From Agarophyton chilense (taxonomy: Eukaryota; Rhodophyta; Florideophyceae; Gracilariales; Gracilariaceae), in assembly GCA_030374765.1 (NCBI GenBank), contig JARGXX010000010.1:558001-622000 (forward strand): a stretch of DNA of 64,000 nt, written 5' to 3'. The notes beneath the pieces are model-generated. The model was not told the DNA's origin, did not search any database, and was given only the letters and a program-made list of their open reading frames with translations. Positions within the stretch are counted from its first letter, which is position 1, and each line of letters opens with the position of its first letter. Both the position numbers and the translations under genes were made by a program. Shown piece after piece: positions 41,783 to 54,031 of this stretch.

Positions 41783-42817
41783 TGTGGGTCCCATAATGCG
41801 TACAGTGTTCCAGCATTGCTGTAACACAAGTTCATGGAGTGCTAGCAGGATCTGCACTCTGTACTTCACCGCTGGCTTTGAAAGCCATCATAGTTCATTG
41901 AGGAAAATAATATAGTTTATATTTTTTAATTGGTTAGTTTGCTGCTTTAAAGGCTGCTAGCAGCGATTAGAGAAAATTAGAAGTACATAGTAGTAACCAT
42001 CGAGTAGTAATGAGTTTCAGCTCCGTTTTGGAGGTTCTAGGTCTCTATAAAAAGGGCTCTGATGTCTCCGATTTTTCTCTCGGAAGACTTCAACCAACAA
42101 TAGACACCCTCCAACGTTATTTTTCTTTGATCAAAAGGGGATGCGTTTGCCGCCTGGGATCCAGTGAGGCGATTGCCGCTGGAAGAGCAACCCCATACAT
42201 TATAAAAATTTGTGAGGCGTTTGTCGAAGTAGAGGGGTCCAGTAAGGTGTTAGCCGCTGGGGGGAGCACCCCTGTCAGCCCACTGCACTTGTTGAAGCGC
42301 CTTCGGCGGGGACGGGAGACGGTCTGTGTGTACCAACGGTACTGGGTCTGTCTAGAAAGCCCCCACAGAGTAAAAAGCCTGTGACGGTCGTAAAGACTTG
42401 GTGGTGATCTGCGATCTAGTACTGAACAAGAAGTGCCGCAAGTGGTACCGCATAACCTTTCCCGTAAAAGGCCAGCTTCCAGTATAGAATGAAAACCTAT
42501 TCTTTTTTATTACTTCTCCTGGGAAATCTTTGTAGGGATTGTACACGTCTGCTTCTGGTTAACGCAGAAGTGGGAAGGCTGAAGAAATGGTTACACATCC
42601 GGAATGTCTGACCGGAAGCCAGAATGTTTGACCCCTAGTGACTATTGGCATAAGTTTTTGGTTGCGTTGGTTTAAGAAGATCAAGAAGAAGCTTATATCG
42701 CAATATTTATATCTCATCTCATCTATCTGGGCCATTTAGTAACGGAAAAGGCTTATTTTCGCCGAAGTTTACTGTAACGTCTAGCCCACAGCGCCACATC
42801 CAAAGATGGTCCCCACA
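41783..42817 (+). mobile_element. Old solo LTR of the gypsy-1 family, nested in gypsy-4
   Basis: About 1035 bp, TGTGGG at the start and CCCACA at the end, alignable along its length with the reverse complement of the gypsy-1 LTR (for example TTAATTGGTTAGT, GCGCCTTCGGCGGGGACGGG, ACGGTCTGTGTGTACC). The flanking 5-mers are GTCTC and GTCAC, a likely weathered target duplication. Strong divergence makes it far older than gypsy-1. Confidence 0.75.
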
Positions 42818-44240
42818 GTCACCTTAGAGCCCTAAAAGCTACTCCGGTTGCCCATCTCGTAGTTCTTGAAGCTCAGGAATTTGATAGGTTTCCCTTTACT
42901 GCGTCGAATGCGGTGTACCAGTAAGAAGTCTACCTCGAAGTCGGATTCCTCGGAATAAATCGAGTCAGATGGCCCTTGATAGCCCGAACTCGAGTAGTCA
43001 GCTTTCCTCTGATTCCAATTACGGCCTGAGAAAAACTTGCGTTCCCATTTGTCGCGCCTCGATCTGGAAACTCGACCGGTATTCTTCGTCTTTTCTAAGA
43101 GACGAGTTCCCGGGTCTGGGCTGTCATATTGAGGGTCCTTGGTGGGTCTGATATCTGCATTAGGCATCAGGGGGATAGTAGGCGGTTGCCATATCGACCC
43201 GGGTGGTTCACTCTCTACGGCTTTCCCGTAACTAGTAGAGATAAGCTCAAGGCTGAGTTTCACGTCAGTTTGCACACTGGTTGTAATGGCGCCCTCAACA
43301 ATTTTAGAAGTGTTCAGTTGGGATGTCAGGCTGTGGACAAGCCCATCCACATGGGCGCTCAATTCCGTATTAACTTTTGCGGGAATGCGGTGGCCTATCT
43401 TACTGGTGACCGTATAATTCATCAGTGGCATCAGTGCAGCGGTCAATCCACTGGGGAGGGCTGCAAGGCCCTGTTACCAGGGGGTGCCAATGTGTTCAAT
43501 GTTTTCTATTTGAGTTTGGGTGGTCCCGTCAAGGACGTCCGCCCCTTGGTTCTTAGTGGTCGGCGCAGGCATACTAGCCAGAGGGCCTTGCTGATGCACA
43601 ATCTTTATCCAATTTTGATGTTGTATCGGAGTGGGCTGCTGGAGTGTTCTCTCACGGCTATCCACGGATTTTAAAATTCCTGGAAGGACACTGCGAGTGT
43701 TGTTAGCCCGTCATCTATAATGCGGCATCGCTTATGTGGAAGTGTAATCTTGAGGGGTTTTGGAACGCTCGGCGTGTTTCCAAGAGAATCCCGGTCGGGT
43801 AATCATGTGAGTTGCTGGCGAGGAGTTTTCGTTCGTCTTGCGGCAATTAAAATCCCAGTAGGCCATATTCAAAAGAAGCCAACGAGAAGACCGCGACTAT
43901 GAAATGCCTGGGTATTTCCAGGGAGGGTAGTTTCAAATCGGGGGGCCAGTTGAAATGCACAGGGTAAGGGTACGCAGGGGGATACCGATGGGTGTATAGC
44001 TCGTGCAAAACCCAAGAAGAAACGAAGAATCAGACTGCCACGATGACCATGGGCCATAAGACAGGTCTGGAGCACCGGCAACGGCGGATGCTGGCCCTTT
44101 AAAGAGAATACAAAAAAGACAACTAACCCCTAAGAAGTGCTTGAGGTTTACAACGGTGACTCTGGTGGACCGGTAGTAGCCTTAGTGCACCTCCAAGTGC
44201 GGCAGCAACGTGTAGAAACTAAGAAACAGTCCACTTAACA

Positions 44241-44410
44241 AGGGGCCCTGTAGGGCCTGCACACGGTTGCAGTGGAGGTCTTTCACGTAGCCCACCTGAA
44301 CCATGCAAAGTCTGGACACCAACGTTGTGCAGGCCATACGAATGGCCCACCTTGGCCATGCAGGGCCTGTACACCTACTGCGTGCTGGCCTTACACGTTG
44401 CCTACCTAGG
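44241..44410. repeat. Imperfect tandem repeat, about 57 bp
   Basis: About three decayed units sharing GCCCACCT..CCATGCA and GGCCTGYACAC motifs, inside the presumed LTR of gypsy-4. Confidence 0.4.
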
Positions 44411-44650
44411 TGCGCTAGCACCTCATGATTGCTAAGATATTTCAATATCTACGATGCTAGCCCTACAGAGAATATCTCCATTGCACTACAGTATCTACGG
44501 TTAGTTTCCAAGAATCAGGCCCGAAACTGTCTAGGAGTTTGAACTGATCCAAAAGAGCCCTCAAACTTGCCTGGAAGGCTCTTTGTAATCGTTTAACTAA
44601 ATCTTTTGAAGAAGGTGATTAGGGTGGCGATTTGGCTTCATGAAAGCCCA

Positions 44651-45721
44651 ATCCAATCAACTTCTCCTGTACTCGACTAAATTTCCATCCCAATCACTGT
44701 GTAGCCCTTTCAATATATGGCCAGTCTGCTTCTTCATCCGTGTGATAAAATATTTGAAAGCAAGAGAAATATTTTATTATTTAAGATGGATGTTTCACAG
44801 GCAAATGGGCTGTATTTGTCGATAGAATATATGGTAGTATAAAATTAGCGAAAGTTACATCGGCCATGAAAACGATTCTTTCCAACCACATCCAAGCGAA
44901 GTTATCCGGGTTTCTGTTCTTGTATCAGGCATCCAAGACAAGAGGATAGATATTTATACACAGTTTATGGGTGCCATTTGTCTTCATTTATTCAGGCACT
45001 AGGGAGAATTCCATCAGAAATCAGACTGTAAATCAAACTGGGTGCAAACATGTGGCTTTCACTGTTGTCTCATGACTCGGATGATGGGTTTGAATAGGAA
45101 TTATGGATGTATTTATATATACTCATATTATCGTTACTTGGACAGAGAGCTAGATGAGCTTCATCGGTTCTGGTTGAGATTCAGTTCATTTCTGGTTCAT
45201 TCTAATCGATGGGCGCGTTGAAGTCATCTATAGCATCTCTTTCGTTTTCCGACAAAGTACCACAGAAAATCATTAATTGAGGGATGCATCGTAGACATAG
45301 TATGAGAATAGTATGACCCAGGTGCCCCCTCTCCCAAGTGATCCACGTGTTAGAACTGTGCATCATCGGGGTGCTTGCCCTTCGTAGCGCAGGTGGGCAT
45401 CGTGTAAGGTTTGCTCAGAATCGGTGGCCAAACCCTGTATGGCGCGTGGATGGGCGGATTGTCCATTTCTTTTGAAACTGGACTTTCGCGGCTGAGGGTG
45501 CACTTAGGTACCTCCCTTTTACCCAGCCTCCTCGTGGTGAACCTGAAGCACCCCCTAGAGTCTTGAACCAATTTCCAGTTCTAGTATTTTCTTGAAAAGG
45601 TCAGCCCAAGCCGTTACTAAAGCTCCACTTCTATTTCGTGGCCCGCTGTGACAGCATACAGTCTGTTTCTACATCCTTTCTTGGGTGTTGCGCCCATTTT
45701 GTTCTTACTGGGCATTTTACA
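44651..45721. other. Region without a supported gene
   Basis: About 1.1 kb left of gypsy-3. No supported gene. It may be upstream sequence of the copia fossil that gypsy-3 entered, but I see no clear match. Confidence 0.35.
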
Positions 45722-45726
45722 GTTTA

Positions 45727-46126
45727 TGAAACAAACTTTAGTCTCTGAGGGTCGATGAAGAAATCCTCTTTTGCGAACCGACGTCAATGACCCTTTTTAT
45801 GGGGGTCCCGTCAGTGTTCTCTTAACTTACAACTAGAATTAGAATTAAACTCTCTGGCCCTGTTGGCACTGTCACTTCTACAATTGCCCGGAACCTTGAA
45901 TCGAGACAACCCATTCAAATGCAGGCCAGAAACGAAGTTTCTGTCTTGCAAAGTGAGTGCAATTCTGTCTGTCTTGCCCTGCCTAGAAGGACCTCCAAAC
46001 CTTAACCTATCGATTCAGAGTAGAATCGAAGATTCTGAGTGCTGACAATTAGCATTAATCTGTACTTACGTGCACCGTGTTGATTCGTACTCAGTGCAGA
46101 CCTTTGACCAATGACAACTTGTTGCA
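45727..46126 (-). repeat. Gypsy-3 3' LTR
   Basis: 400 bp, TGAAAC start and TTGCA end on the plus strand; about 98% identical to 50650-51049. Confidence 0.88.
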
Positions 46127-46165
46127 ATATTGCCTCCTCCTTCCCTGTTGACGTCGATGTCAACT

Positions 46166-49100
46166 TTAGTGAAGGTGATGAAGAAGTCCATGCTCGAGGA
46201 TGTATTTGTGAAAAACGTCCGTCAATGTTCCATCTTCATCAATAAAGTCTCGAGAAGGCTGCCACTCAGCCTCATAGCTTGGTGCCCCTTTCATGAGAGT
46301 CAAAAACTGATAACCGCGGCCTCGCTTTCGGTGCCTTAAAATCTTGTCCACAGTATACAATAGCTGTCCAGTCCTTCTCTCTGGGACGGCCTCGGGTCGT
46401 GGTGTTTCAGGAAACGCAATATCTGCAGGCTGGTCCTTAAACGGTGAGGTGTGTGCGACGTGCACCACTTGGTGAATCTTGATGTTACTAGGTAGGTATA
46501 AAAGAACAGCATTTTTTCCAATCAGCTTAATGATCTTAAAAGGTCCGAAACGACGAGCACTAGGCTTACTGGACTGTTGGCTTCTGGCAATAGCGTCACG
46601 GAAGAGAAATCGATTAATCCAAACCTTCTCACCAACCTCATCACAAGAGAGCTGATACTTCTGCGCCGAGTTTGCTGCCTGTCGGGATTTCGCATTGTGA
46701 TGAGAGTATCGTGCATCCTGTAGCCCGGATTTCAGGCGGTTCTTGAAGTCATTCAGAGCCTCAATAGATGAATCTGTTTGGTCTAAAAGATCCAATGGTG
46801 ATTTGTGGTTCCACCCCAGATCTACCTCGAAATGTGACGCTCCTAAATCTTGTGAAACTGCTGAGTTGTATGAAAATTCAGCTGTTGGTAGAAGAATGTC
46901 CCAATCATCTTGTCGAAGGGAGGAATAGCAGCGCAAATAGTTTTCCACCATTCTATTCATGACTTCGGAGGCCCCATCTGTTTGAGTGTGGTTTCTTGTG
47001 CTCATCTGCGAGACAACCCCACACAACTACATGAGATGAGTCCAAAATTTTGAGGTAAACTTCGGATCTCTGTCACTAACGATGCCATCTGGAAGCCCGT
47101 GCAGTTTGAAAACATTAGAGAAAAATGCATCTGCCGTCTCGACGGCCGTGTCTGTCTCCCCGCATGCTATGAAATGCACCCTTCTAGAGAGACGGTCCAC
47201 CCAGGTCGTAATGGCGTCGTGACCTTTGTGCGACTTGGGTAAGGATACAATGAAGTCAGTACCAAGAGAACCCCACCTTCTTCTTGGAACATCAAGTGGG
47301 GTTGGGTCAGTGAACTTCTTCTTTCCGTATTCCTTCTGCTGCTGGCAAGTATGGCATCCTTCACTGTATCGTCGAACATCCCGGGTCTTATTCTTCCAGT
47401 GGAACGAGGTCAAGTGAGAGAGCGTTTTTGCAAAACCGAAATGTCCAGCTGTCTTCGCGTCATGCGCCATGCACAGTATATCCCGCACTTTCTTGCGGGG
47501 AACGCAAATCTTGTTGTCGTAGTACAGTTTTCCATCCTGGACGCGAAATAGATTTTGCATCCGCTGTACTCTATCCCTTTCAACCGTTTCGTTCGGCCAA
47601 ACCTTCTTGAAGGATCTCCATATCGGGCCGAAGAGCTGGTCATCCTGGTAGTGATCTTCAAATTTCATACGAAAAACAGGCGAAGAGAGCTGAGCATTGT
47701 TGACATCCAGGACCGTCTCGTTCATCACGTGTGGGGCTCTAGAGAGAACGTCCCCTAAGACGTGAACGCGACCTGGTTTCAAGTTAACCTTCGAGATGTT
47801 AAACTGGGAAAGCAGATCTAACCATCGCGTCTCTTTCCTGCTCATGTTAGGCTTAGTGAAAAAGTGCTGTAAAACCTGGTTGTCTGTGAACAATTCAAAT
47901 GATGTACCCTCTAGGTAGCAACGAAATCGTTTGAGGAAGTAAACGAGGCCGAGGAGCTCTCTCTCGATGGCTGTGTAGTCCTCTTCGGTGGAAGATAGTT
48001 TCTTTGAAAAGTAAGCAATACCTGGCTCAGTCCCTTCGTCGTCGATTTGGGTTAACGTCCCGCCGACGGCTTTTTGGGACGCGTCAACATGGCATCTGAA
48101 TGGCTTCGTCCATGTCGGTGCAACCAATACCGGAGCCTCCGTAATCGCTTTCTTCAATCTTTGAAAAGCATTTCCACACGCCTTGTCCCAGTTGTGTACG
48201 CCGCTGTGTTTCTTGTTGAGAGCCGTCATGGGCGCAGCAATGGCAGAAAAGTTTTGAATGAACCTCCTGAAGAACTGCAAGAGTCCAACGAAGCCTCGTA
48301 GTTCCGTCAATGTAGTTGGTCGAGGCCACTGCCTCACAATCTCTGCTTTTTCCGGGTTGACCCGAATTCCATTTACCCCCCCCAACAAACCAAGAAACTC
48401 TGTTTCTTGCTGCATGAAACTGCACTTCCTTGGGGACACGTAGAGTTCAGCTTCCTTCAACCGTAACAGAACGTGTTCCAAATGCCGCAAATGGTCTGCC
48501 TCTGTCTTGCTGAATATGAGCAGTCATCCATATAAACCACCATAAAGACGTCAATACAGTCGTGAAATACCTTGTTCATGAGCGTCCGAAATGTCTCAGG
48601 AGCGTTACACAACCCCATCGGCATTACGAGGTATTCGAATTGTCCGTATTTTGTATTGAAAGCTGTCTTTTCGATATCCTCCGGTCGTACTCTGATCTGG
48701 TGGAATCCGGTCTTAAGTTCCAACTTTGAGAAGTATCCGGATCCCCCCAAACGATCAAACATCTCATCGGTACGCGGTAATGGCGCGTTGTTTCGTTTCG
48801 TGATCCGACTTAGTGCAAGATAATCGACAACAGCTCTCAATTTATATTTGTTCTTTACAAAGAAGAGGGAGGCCCCGAATGGAGACTTACTGCGCCTGAT
48901 CTTTCCTTTCCTTAGAAGCTGGACCAAATACTCCTTGACTGCGACGAGCTCAGCTGGGGAGAGTTGGTACAATGGTCGATGGGGTGGTTTCGCTGTCTCA
49001 TCTATTGCAACAGCATGGTCAAGTTCCCTTTTTGGGGGAAGACCCTCTGGTAAGTCATCTCGAAAGACCGTTTTGTACTTCTCTAACAAGCGCTGAACTC

Positions 49101-49668
49101 TCACGTCTATTTCATCAAATTTTTGACGGCCCTATGTTTTCCAAAAGTGATCAGAGGCGACCAGCTGGAAGATTTCAACGTTCTTTCTAGTTCCCTTACG
49201 CAGTATGCTGCGAAATTTCTTCACCCCAATGTTAGAAACGCGAACGTTCGTAGATTTGTGTCCGTGCGTAATGTTCAGTGGCATTCCTTCGACGATGACG
49301 GATGCGGAAGAATAGTTCACAACTGGGTTGTTCTCGACATGCCACGGCATGCCTAATAAAACGTCATAACGACAGTCAGCCACAGCCCAGTTCGTAGAGT
49401 AGCGGTGACTTCCAATCGTAACCTCCGTGTCTAAGATGATGCCTAAGGCGTCCTCAATCGAGGCACGCTTAGAATGCGTGATAGTAACATGCGCATCTTG
49501 AACGGCGAAGAGTTTGGGGTGCCTACTCACGAAGTTCTTTGAGATGATATTGGTGTTACAACCGTCATCTTTTAAGATGCTAACCGTATTCCCTAACACT
49601 TCCCCTTCGAACACAATGAGGTCATGGACTGGTACAAGGCCATCAGTCCTACCCTTCAAAGCACTCAC
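46166..49668 (-). CDS. Gypsy-3 protease-RT-RNase H-integrase-chromodomain region (broken)
   Basis: Protease: ILKDDGCNTNIIS. Reverse transcriptase: LMPMGLCNAP-type core with VVYMDDCSYS. RNase H: FRCHVDASQKAVGGTL and LFTDNQVLQHFF. Integrase: H..H..CHTCQQQ finger and core (GTDFIVSLP, VSDRDPKF, TDGASEVMNR). C-terminal chromodomain: YTVDKILRHRKRGRGYQFLT with WQPSRDFID. The parts lie in four open blocks on one strand, so about three breaks. Confidence 0.82.
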
Positions 49669-49760
49669 TTAGGAAGAGGTTTTCGTTCACTGCGGGGTGG
49701 TACACTCGTTTTGCAACAAAGATCCTTCTGGAGTGTTTTTATTGTAATCAGAAGGACCTT

Positions 49761-50588
49761 TTAGTTTTTCGCATCATTGCTTGCCTCATAGTTGACATCC
49801 ACCTCATCTCTCTGATCGACAGCAAAATTGTTCGAAACAGGCTTTCGTCCGTAATGTTTCCACGGGCGACAGCCCGGTTTGTGACACCTGAAACAAGCGT
49901 TATTGAGGTGGTCCTCCTCACGCTGAGCAGGCTCGAAACTACCCCGTCTCCTATTACGGGTCTCTGTGTTTCCAATTTCCATTGCAGTTGGAGCTTCCTC
50001 ACTGGGACTCGCTCCAATACCTCTGATCCCTCCCATTCCCCCAGCAGCGAAGAGAGCGCTGTCATTTTGAAGAGCGATTCTAGTGGCCTCTTCGAATGTT
50101 GCAGCAGCCGACTTCATAACCTCAATACGAATCTCCGTCTTCAATCCTGTGCAAACTTTACCCCACTTCTCCCCATCTGTAATGTCCGGGATGGTGAGAA
50201 CAATATTGCGAAAGTTGGAGATATATTTCGCCACTGACGACACCTGCGTAAGCTTACGGAGTTTATCCCAAGCTCTTCGCACGTGATCTTCAGGCACAAA
50301 TTCTGCAACGACAGCCTGTTTGAACGCATCCCACGTAATTAGCGTTTGACCACCTTGCACTACAGTGTACCACCATACTGCGGCAGTCCCAGTCAGAAAG
50401 GTAGATGCATACATTATACGATTTGCATCACTCATGGGAGCATTCGGATTGGCCAACTGCAGTATGGATAGATACTGTTCGATCTTGTAAACCCACGTGT
50501 TTACGACAAGGAAGTCTCGAGTTCCTTCGAACGAGTCTGGCTTGTTCGGCTTGAGATGGATCGACCCAACGCCTCCCGCGGCGGCCAT
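49761..50588 (-). CDS. Gypsy-3 gag
   Basis: 275 residues starting MAAAGGVGSIHLKPNKPDSF. Typical retrotransposon gag: FLTGTAAVWWYTV and FVPEDHVRRAWDKLRKLTQ are the hallmarks of the gag domain, and a Cys/His knuckle (CFRCHKPGC) lies near the C terminus. The frame is open throughout. Confidence 0.8.
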   Translation of the reverse strand: MAAAGGVGSIHLKPNKPDSFEGTRDFLVVNTWVYKIEQYLSILQLANPNAPMSDANRIMYASTFLTGTAAVWWYTVVQGGQTLITWDAFKQAVVAEFVPEDHVRRAWDKLRKLTQVSSVAKYISNFRNIVLTIPDITDGEKWGKVCTGLKTEIRIEVMKSAAATFEEATRIALQNDSALFAAGGMGGIRGIGASPSEEAPTAMEIGNTETRNRRRGSFEPAQREEDHLNNACFRCHKPGCRPWKHYGRKPVSNNFAVDQRDEVDVNYEASNDAKN

Positions 50589-50649
50589 TTTGCAACAAAC
50601 GATTTAAACGAAAGCCAGGTTGTGGTATTAAAACCGGCGATGCTACCAG

Positions 50650-51049
50650 TGAAACAAACTTTAGTCTCTGAGGGTCGATGAGGAAATCCTCTTTTGCGAA
50701 CCGACGTCAATGACCCTTTTTATGGGGGTCCCGTCAGTGTTCTCTTAACTTACAACTAGAATTAGAATTAAACTCTCTGGCCCTGTTGGCACTGTCACTT
50801 CTACAATTACCCGGAACCTTGAATCGAGACAACCCATTCAAATGCAGGCCAGAAACGAAGTTTCTGTCTTGCAAAGTGAGTGCAATTCTGTCTGTCTTGC
50901 CCTGCCTAGAAGGACCTCCAAACCTTAACCTATCGATTCAGAGCAAAATCGAAGATTCTGAGTGCTGACAATTAGCATTAATCTGCACTTACGTGCCCCG
51001 TGTTGAATCGTACTCAGTGTAGACCTTTGACCAATGACAACTTGTTGCA
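50650..51049 (-). repeat. Gypsy-3 5' LTR
   Basis: 400 bp. On the minus strand it is followed by C and TGGTAGCATCGCCGG, a presumptive primer-binding site starting TGGTAGCA. Confidence 0.88.
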
Positions 51050-51054
51050 GTTTA

Positions 51055-53880
51055 CCCTTACTAAGTGCACTTCATTCGATACTTATTTCAGAGAAAAGAA
51101 TATCGTTTGCTTCTATAGTATCTTGATAAGAATGAGGGCTTTATTCCGTATAGTATTGAACTACTCATTCGATTGCTTGATCAATATTAACGTTCATAGA
51201 GAATTTTTCATTCTTCAAAATGTAGAAAAGTCCGTCTTCTGCCGGTTGAGCAATTTCTGCTGGTCTAATATTATCCGTTTCGTACAGTTGGACTGCTCGT
51301 TCTTTCATGTAGGGTACAGAACTTTTTTTCATTGTAAAGGCAAGCACCAATACTAGATTCGTGGCTACTTCACTTACTCTGAGAACGTCGGTCAGCGGGA
51401 GTTTCGTAGTTTCTATAATGGCTTTCCACAGAACATTTTATGTTCTTCGGTAGTTGGCGTGGACAACTGAATCATTCCTCAACGCAATTGGTTATATAAA
51501 TTCTTAAGAGTCCAGAAATGTGTCTTCAAAGAAGAGGTTTTGCATGTTGTGGACTTGCATACTGATTTTGGAGCGGCCAGTTTTATTGATGATCGTTCCA
51601 TACAGAGTATTTAGAATTCTTTCTCAGAATATTGTGCTACTGTGTACATAGGCTACCCTGATTCAATTCGTTGTCATCAAGGTTCAACTTTTACCTCTCA
51701 ACGATGGAAAGGCATTTTGGACTGGTTTAGGATTGATTTCTTTCAATCAGGAGTTGGAAGTCATAATTCTAGTGAAGCTTGTGAACTGTTTTACTATTCG
51801 CTACGACTAATTTATCACAAGAGGTTATTCGACGCCAATATATCGGAAAAGAAGCACATTTTAGCAACCGCTATCAAAGCCATGAACGATACAATGAGTC
51901 CTGAACTACTGGTTCCATATTTACTTGTATATGGTGTATTACCTAGATTTCTTGGTATTCGTACCAACTTACCAGATCAAGAAGATCTAATTCAAAACCT
52001 TGTTATCGCTCGATCCAAAAAAGAAATCATTTCAAATGAGATCAGACTCAAATGAGCTCTTGGATCTCGTCTACCAGAAGCCGTTCATCATGATTTTATT
52101 CCAGATCAAAAAGTGTTCATTTATCGAGAAAAAAAAAATCCTCGCTGGACGGGATCTTTTGATGTACCGAAGATAGTTGGGAAACAAATTTTTGTGAAGA
52201 AGAAAGATTGCAAAGAAGTTCAACATAGCATCACAAAAGCTAAACCATTTCACGACGAATCTCCAGATGAGTTCAAATCCCAAGATTTAGACGGAATCCA
52301 CCCTGGTTTTGAAAGAATTCTTCATTACGTTTTGAACAAAAATAAGAAGTAGAAGGATGAAAAATCATAGAAAACGGAAATAATGATATACACTTCCCAA
52401 AAATATGGAATCTTCGTGACCCACTAGGACACTACCCCAAATTTTTGAAAGCAAAAGAGGAGAAATTTAAAGGACTCATCAAACTCGGTACTTGAAAGAT
52501 TGTGTCAAGAACTGAAGTTTTTGTTGACGCAAATATTATGGGATCCAGATTTGCATTAACTCTTAAAAATCCACGGACATGAAAAGAAGTACACAAAACC
52601 AGATTGGCTGCTTCAAAATTTTCAGATAAAGAACAGAAAAACTCAGCACATAACGTTTTAAGTGTAAGAAACAATAACATTCGTCTGATCATATCCATGG
52701 CTGCAATGTTTAACTACAATTTTTGGAGTCATGATGTAACACAATCATACATTCAGAATAACCAAAACTTTGCTCTGAAGGTATACATAAAACCTCCAAA
52801 GGTATTGATATTCCCAAGAACTCGTTACTTCACAGATTGAGACAAAACTGTAAGTGTTCTCATCTATAAATTGTTTGGATCCCATGGTGTTCTTAAGGAT
52901 GCCATATATTTGGGCTTCAATGTGTACCTTTAAGGACTTACAACAGTTCAAATCTGGCCTTTTTCGAATCGCATACTACGGTAGAGGGCGGTACAAAAAT
53001 GTGGCCTATAACAGGTACCTTCCAGGTCATGTAAAAGGAAGGATTGGAGCCGTTTATGAAGTACCTATTCTGGCCTATTTTCGGATATTAAGGGTTTTGT
53101 TTTTTATAGACACGAAGAGAATTCTGTTCGGGTTTTTCGTCTTGGTCTTTGAAGGGCCAGATGTCTATTCATATTTGGAATTTTAAACTTGACCACGGCT
53201 CGCCCTGATATTTATCTGGTAGTTTTGCCTTTCGTTTGGCCTCATTTTAAAGCATGTTTGAACTATTTTTGTTAAAAATAAACACTGCATTCTACGGCTT
53301 GACGTCAGCCTTCATGTGGTCCAATTTTGGAACTTCAGAGTGCACACAGGGTCGCGATGCGATTGTTACAGGTGAACGACGCCACCGAGCGCGCACGCAC
53401 TGAACGACTCGTTGGACCGTCTTAGTGAATCCACATTATGGGCTGTCATATGCATGGTATTATTGGAATATTAGAATAATGACCCATCTCTGCGACGAGT
53501 TCGGCATGACAGCATTCAAAGAAGATAATATATCTTGTTCTTACAAGAAGTCATTTAAAGAACTAATTGGGTCATGCGTGGACGACTCGAGAACAACTGA
53601 AAAAGAGTCATTCATGAAGTTTAGAGATTCGACACAAGAACTTTTTGAATCAAGTGAAATAGTTCTCGGAAGTTTTAATTTTGGTATTATGCAGATATTG
53701 GCCGAAAAAAGAAATCACGACATTGATCAAGCCCAGTTCATTCAAGGAAAATAATTCTGACTTTTCAGAATTTAGATCTAAAGGATCTCAACTAGCATGG
53801 CTCATCAACCACGTTGCAGAAACATCTTTCTACGTTAGCAAACCCGACTCAAGGAACAGTAAAGATGGTTTATAGGTCTC
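51055..53880 (+). mobile_element. Ty1/copia fossil, broken
   Basis: Plus-strand remains in copia order: integrase (VVDLHTDFGAASFID, YPDSIRCHQGSTFTSQRW, AIKAMNDTMSPELLV at about 51.55-52.05 kb), then reverse transcriptase pieces (FVDANIMGSRFALTLKN, SHDVTQSYIQN at about 52.5-52.8 kb; NPHYGLSYAWYYWN, GSCVDDSRTTEKESF at about 53.4-53.6 kb; FSEFRSKGSQLAWL at about 53.8 kb). Integrase before RT marks Ty1/copia. Many breaks. Between about 52.85 and 53.42 kb the RT is interrupted by noncoding DNA. No LTRs recognised. Confidence 0.7.
52850..53420. other. Noncoding insert in the copia fossil
   Basis: About 0.57 kb separating two conserved RT stretches of the copia fossil. It resembles no coding region; it may be a solo LTR or short nonautonomous element. 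I could not fix its ends or a target duplication. Confidence 0.35.
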
Positions 53881-54031
53881 ACGGGAAAAGAATGAATAGA
53901 ATCAATTGGGAAAACGGAAACAGAATTATGAACGGTTAGCTTTGTAATACAACCCTTCGGAGGGGCACCAGCTTTACTGAGTTGGATTTTAGTTCGGCCT
54001 CTTCGGAACGTTAACCCATTGTAGACGTGGA

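Larger units (their letters stand above)
39850..44650 (-). mobile_element. Old Ty3/gypsy fossil (gypsy-4), gypsy-2-like, heavily broken
   Basis: Read on the minus strand, weathered pieces appear in element order: a possible LTR (about 43.95-44.65 kb), a primer-binding-site relic (43931-43948, TGGCCCCCCGATTTGAAA), a gag N-terminal stretch (about 43.67-42.83 kb), a capsid piece (about 41.7-41.0 kb) resembling the gypsy-2 capsid, and a protease piece with GTGADPNII (about 40.3 kb). Many breaks. The borders are approximate; no 3' LTR seen. An LTR of the gypsy-1 family is nested in the gag. Confidence 0.6.
45727..51049 (-). mobile_element. Ty3/gypsy chromovirus (gypsy-3), nearly whole
   Basis: 5323 bp on the minus strand. 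LTRs of 400 bp at 45727-46126 and 50650-51049 differ at about 8 positions (about 2%). The 5-bp duplication GTTTA is exact (45722-45726 and 51050-51054). Internal parts in order: gag with a zinc knuckle (50588-49761), protease (49668-49132), reverse transcriptase with YMDD (from 49104), RNase H and integrase (to about 47027), and integrase end with a chromodomain (47026-46166). About three breaks separate these blocks. It belongs to a different lineage from gypsy-1 and gypsy-2. Confidence 0.9.
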
